This document shows positions 46,447-47,942 of a DNA stretch of 47,942 nucleotides, in pieces; position 1 is the first letter of the stretch, and each line of letters opens with the position of its first letter. The translations under genes and the position numbers were made by a program. The notes below the pieces were generated by a model. The model did no database searches. It had not been told where the DNA came from and saw only the letters and a list, made by a program, of their open reading frames with translations. Origin of the DNA: Saprospiraceae bacterium. Its GTDB lineage: Bacteria > Bacteroidota > Bacteroidia > Chitinophagales > Saprospiraceae. The DNA lies in contig JAHDIE010000029.1 of assembly GCA_020630955.1 (NCBI GenBank), positions 1 to 47,942 on the forward strand. The letters run 5' to 3'.

Positions 46447-47942
46447 TTACTTCTTAAACTTCTGTATTTTTTGAACAGCTGTTTTGTCTCCAATTCTTAC
46501 TCTGGCAGTGTACATGCCATTTTGTAATTGAGAAACATCCACCAGCCAATTTTGCTTTCCAACAAATGATGGGAGCTTTTCAGTGTGTACCAATTGGCCA
46601 TAGATATTAAATAATTCAAGACTAACGGCACCTGATTGTGCAGCTTCTAATTTAACATTCATTAGGTCTGCAACTGGGTTGGGGAAAACTTCGAAAGAAG
46701 CTTGCAGTGCTGAGTCGTTCACATCTACTGTAAATCCCCTTTCTAAGGCATCTGACAAAGGAACTTCAAAGGCATTATCCACCTGTCCACCGCTGTTTAA
46801 CATAAAGCTGGTTATCAATAAATTTTCTTGATCCCATTCATCATCTAGCGTTACTTTGAAATTATAAACTCTAGAGTTCCCTGCATCGAGAACTGTAGCA
46901 ATCCCCATGTCCATACCTTCAAATGGTGTTAATAATGCCCTTGCTACATCATCATATACCATCATAGAAGCGGGAATTGGATTTGGTAACTCACTTAATC
47001 CACCATAAGGTATTCCTGTACCTGAGTTAGCATTTGCTTGGTCATAACCAGAATCTGTTCCTGTTACATGATCCTCAACAATTGCAACGACGAGGTCATC
47101 AGCAAAATTCAAATCACCAACTGCTTCTACTTCGACAGAAATATCTAATTCATTGGTTCCAGCATCTAGCTCTGCACCGATAATAAACGCTGAACGAATT
47201 GGTGATGTAATTGCATCAAGAAACGGTGTTTCAACTGATGAGATTGCATTCCCAGGAATAAATGCAGTGCCTCTATTTACTGATATATTTGGATATCCAC
47301 TAAAACCATCAATGGTGGACATACCATCGTCATATTCAGCAACTGCCATTGGATCATTGTTGTGCACGGCTATTCCTACAAATAATTCATGATAGCGTTC
47401 TTCCATCAATTCCATTGTTACAGCACCTCGAGGGCATTGAGGACACCAAGTACCAGTTGCTTCTTCAGCTAAAACAGCTTTTCTTGGAGTTGGGCTCACA
47501 GCAGTTACCGCTCTAAATAAGGAATTATTACATCTAACATCATCTCCTTCAATACCATTAACTGATAACAAAGTTACTTTCAACTCAGTAACACCAGCTT
47601 GAATAATTATTGGGTCAGGCACTATTATTTGTAAAGAATCTCCTTCAGCAACATTGATATCGTCGAAAGTAATTTCTTGTTCTGATCCAGGGTATTCTAT
47701 TTCTATTACTGCGGAGGTAACATCTTCTCCCAATTTATTGATCAATACAGCTACATTTGAAAACTGATTTCCCTCTAATCCAATAACACTCTCTTCTCCA
47801 TTGGACAAAGCCACATCTCTTTCAACCTCTGAAGCAATTGGAGAGTGTTCAAATCTCATGTCATCATACCAAAACTCATCATCGCCGATAGGGAAAATAT
47901 TAAAAGAAGCAAAAGAGTTTCTTGGGTTTTGATAAGATGCCA
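46447..47942 (-). CDS. T9SS-exported Omp28/thioredoxin-like protein (N-terminus outside window)
   Basis: The frame stays open to the right edge, so the start is missing; 497 residues are seen. An N-terminal part with GDDEFWYDD resembles cleaved-adhesin/MAM-type jelly rolls. Next an Omp28-like region starts at RKAVLAEEATGTWCPQCPRG, with the redox-type motif CPQC, and continues IAVHNNDPMAVAEYDDG and GYPNISVNRG, as in thioredoxin-fold Omp28 proteins. The last about 80 residues (FEVFPNPVADLMNVKLEAA, NGMYTARVRIGDKT) are a T9SS type A sorting domain. Surface-attached or secreted; role of the CxxC (redox or structural) unknown. Confidence 0.88.
   Translation of the reverse strand, partial: ASYQNPRNSFASFNIFPIGDDEFWYDDMRFEHSPIASEVERDVALSNGEESVIGLEGNQFSNVAVLINKLGEDVTSAVIEIEYPGSEQEITFDDINVAEGDSLQIIVPDPIIIQAGVTELKVTLLSVNGIEGDDVRCNNSLFRAVTAVSPTPRKAVLAEEATGTWCPQCPRGAVTMELMEERYHELFVGIAVHNNDPMAVAEYDDGMSTIDGFSGYPNISVNRGTAFIPGNAISSVETPFLDAITSPIRSAFIIGAELDAGTNELDISVEVEAVGDLNFADDLVVAIVEDHVTGTDSGYDQANANSGTGIPYGGLSELPNPIPASMMVYDDVARALLTPFEGMDMGIATVLDAGNSRVYNFKVTLDDEWDQENLLITSFMLNSGGQVDNAFEVPLSDALERGFTVDVNDSALQASFEVFPNPVADLMNVKLEAAQSGAVSLELFNIYGQLVHTEKLPSFVGKQNWLVDVSQLQNGMYTARVRIGDKTAVQKIQKFKK

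Noticed and set aside
1-47942. tRNA, rRNA, insertion sequences or prophage genes
   Set aside because: None recognised by eye in any intergenic stretch; a covariance-model scan would be needed to exclude small RNAs fully.

Overview
The window looks like a chromosomal segment of a low-GC Bacteroidota bacterium, most likely a free-living or marine lineage near Saprospiria or Cytophagia. That placement is inferred from gene content, because no rRNA gene is present. Four signs support it. There is a SusC/SusD outer-membrane uptake pair. Several secreted proteins end in type IX secretion (T9SS) sorting domains. Promoters of the form TTG-N19-TAnnTTTG lie ahead of the ribosomal genes. The S10-spc-alpha cluster carries secY-map-infA-rpmJ in the order usual for this phylum.

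Positions 1-9538: a truncated arylsulfotransferase-like secreted protein (its C-terminus is outside the window); a four-gene minus-strand SusC-SusD operon with two extra exported proteins; then the housekeeping genes pdxJ (vitamin B6) and cdsA (phospholipid synthesis), divergently arranged. Positions 9539-19444: a 2330-residue secreted protein built of 16 SdrD-B-like modules, a Wzx-type flippase overlapping a GTP cyclohydrolase II gene, and a small exported protein that is little more than a sorting tail.

Positions 19569-37807: a continuous minus-strand str-S10-spc-alpha block of 31 genes from rpsL to rplQ. It has a good promoter ahead of rpsL, a second equally good promoter between fusA and rpsJ, and a terminator after rplQ. 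The rpoA-rplQ gap is unusually long and can form a pseudoknot. tuf is absent between fusA and rpsJ.

Positions 37734-47942: accessory genes. These are a ComEC-like metallo-beta-lactamase-fold protein, a predicted outer-membrane protein, a GNAT acetyltransferase, and then the most interesting locus. There a periplasmic, membrane-tethered TPR-CHAT protease-like protein and a small secreted partner diverge from an ECF-type sigma factor and a single-pass TPR membrane protein that looks like its anti-sigma factor. A 15-bp perfect inverted repeat sits in the shared promoter region. The window ends in a T9SS-exported Omp28/thioredoxin-like protein whose start lies outside.

No tRNA, rRNA, CRISPR array, insertion sequence or prophage gene was seen.
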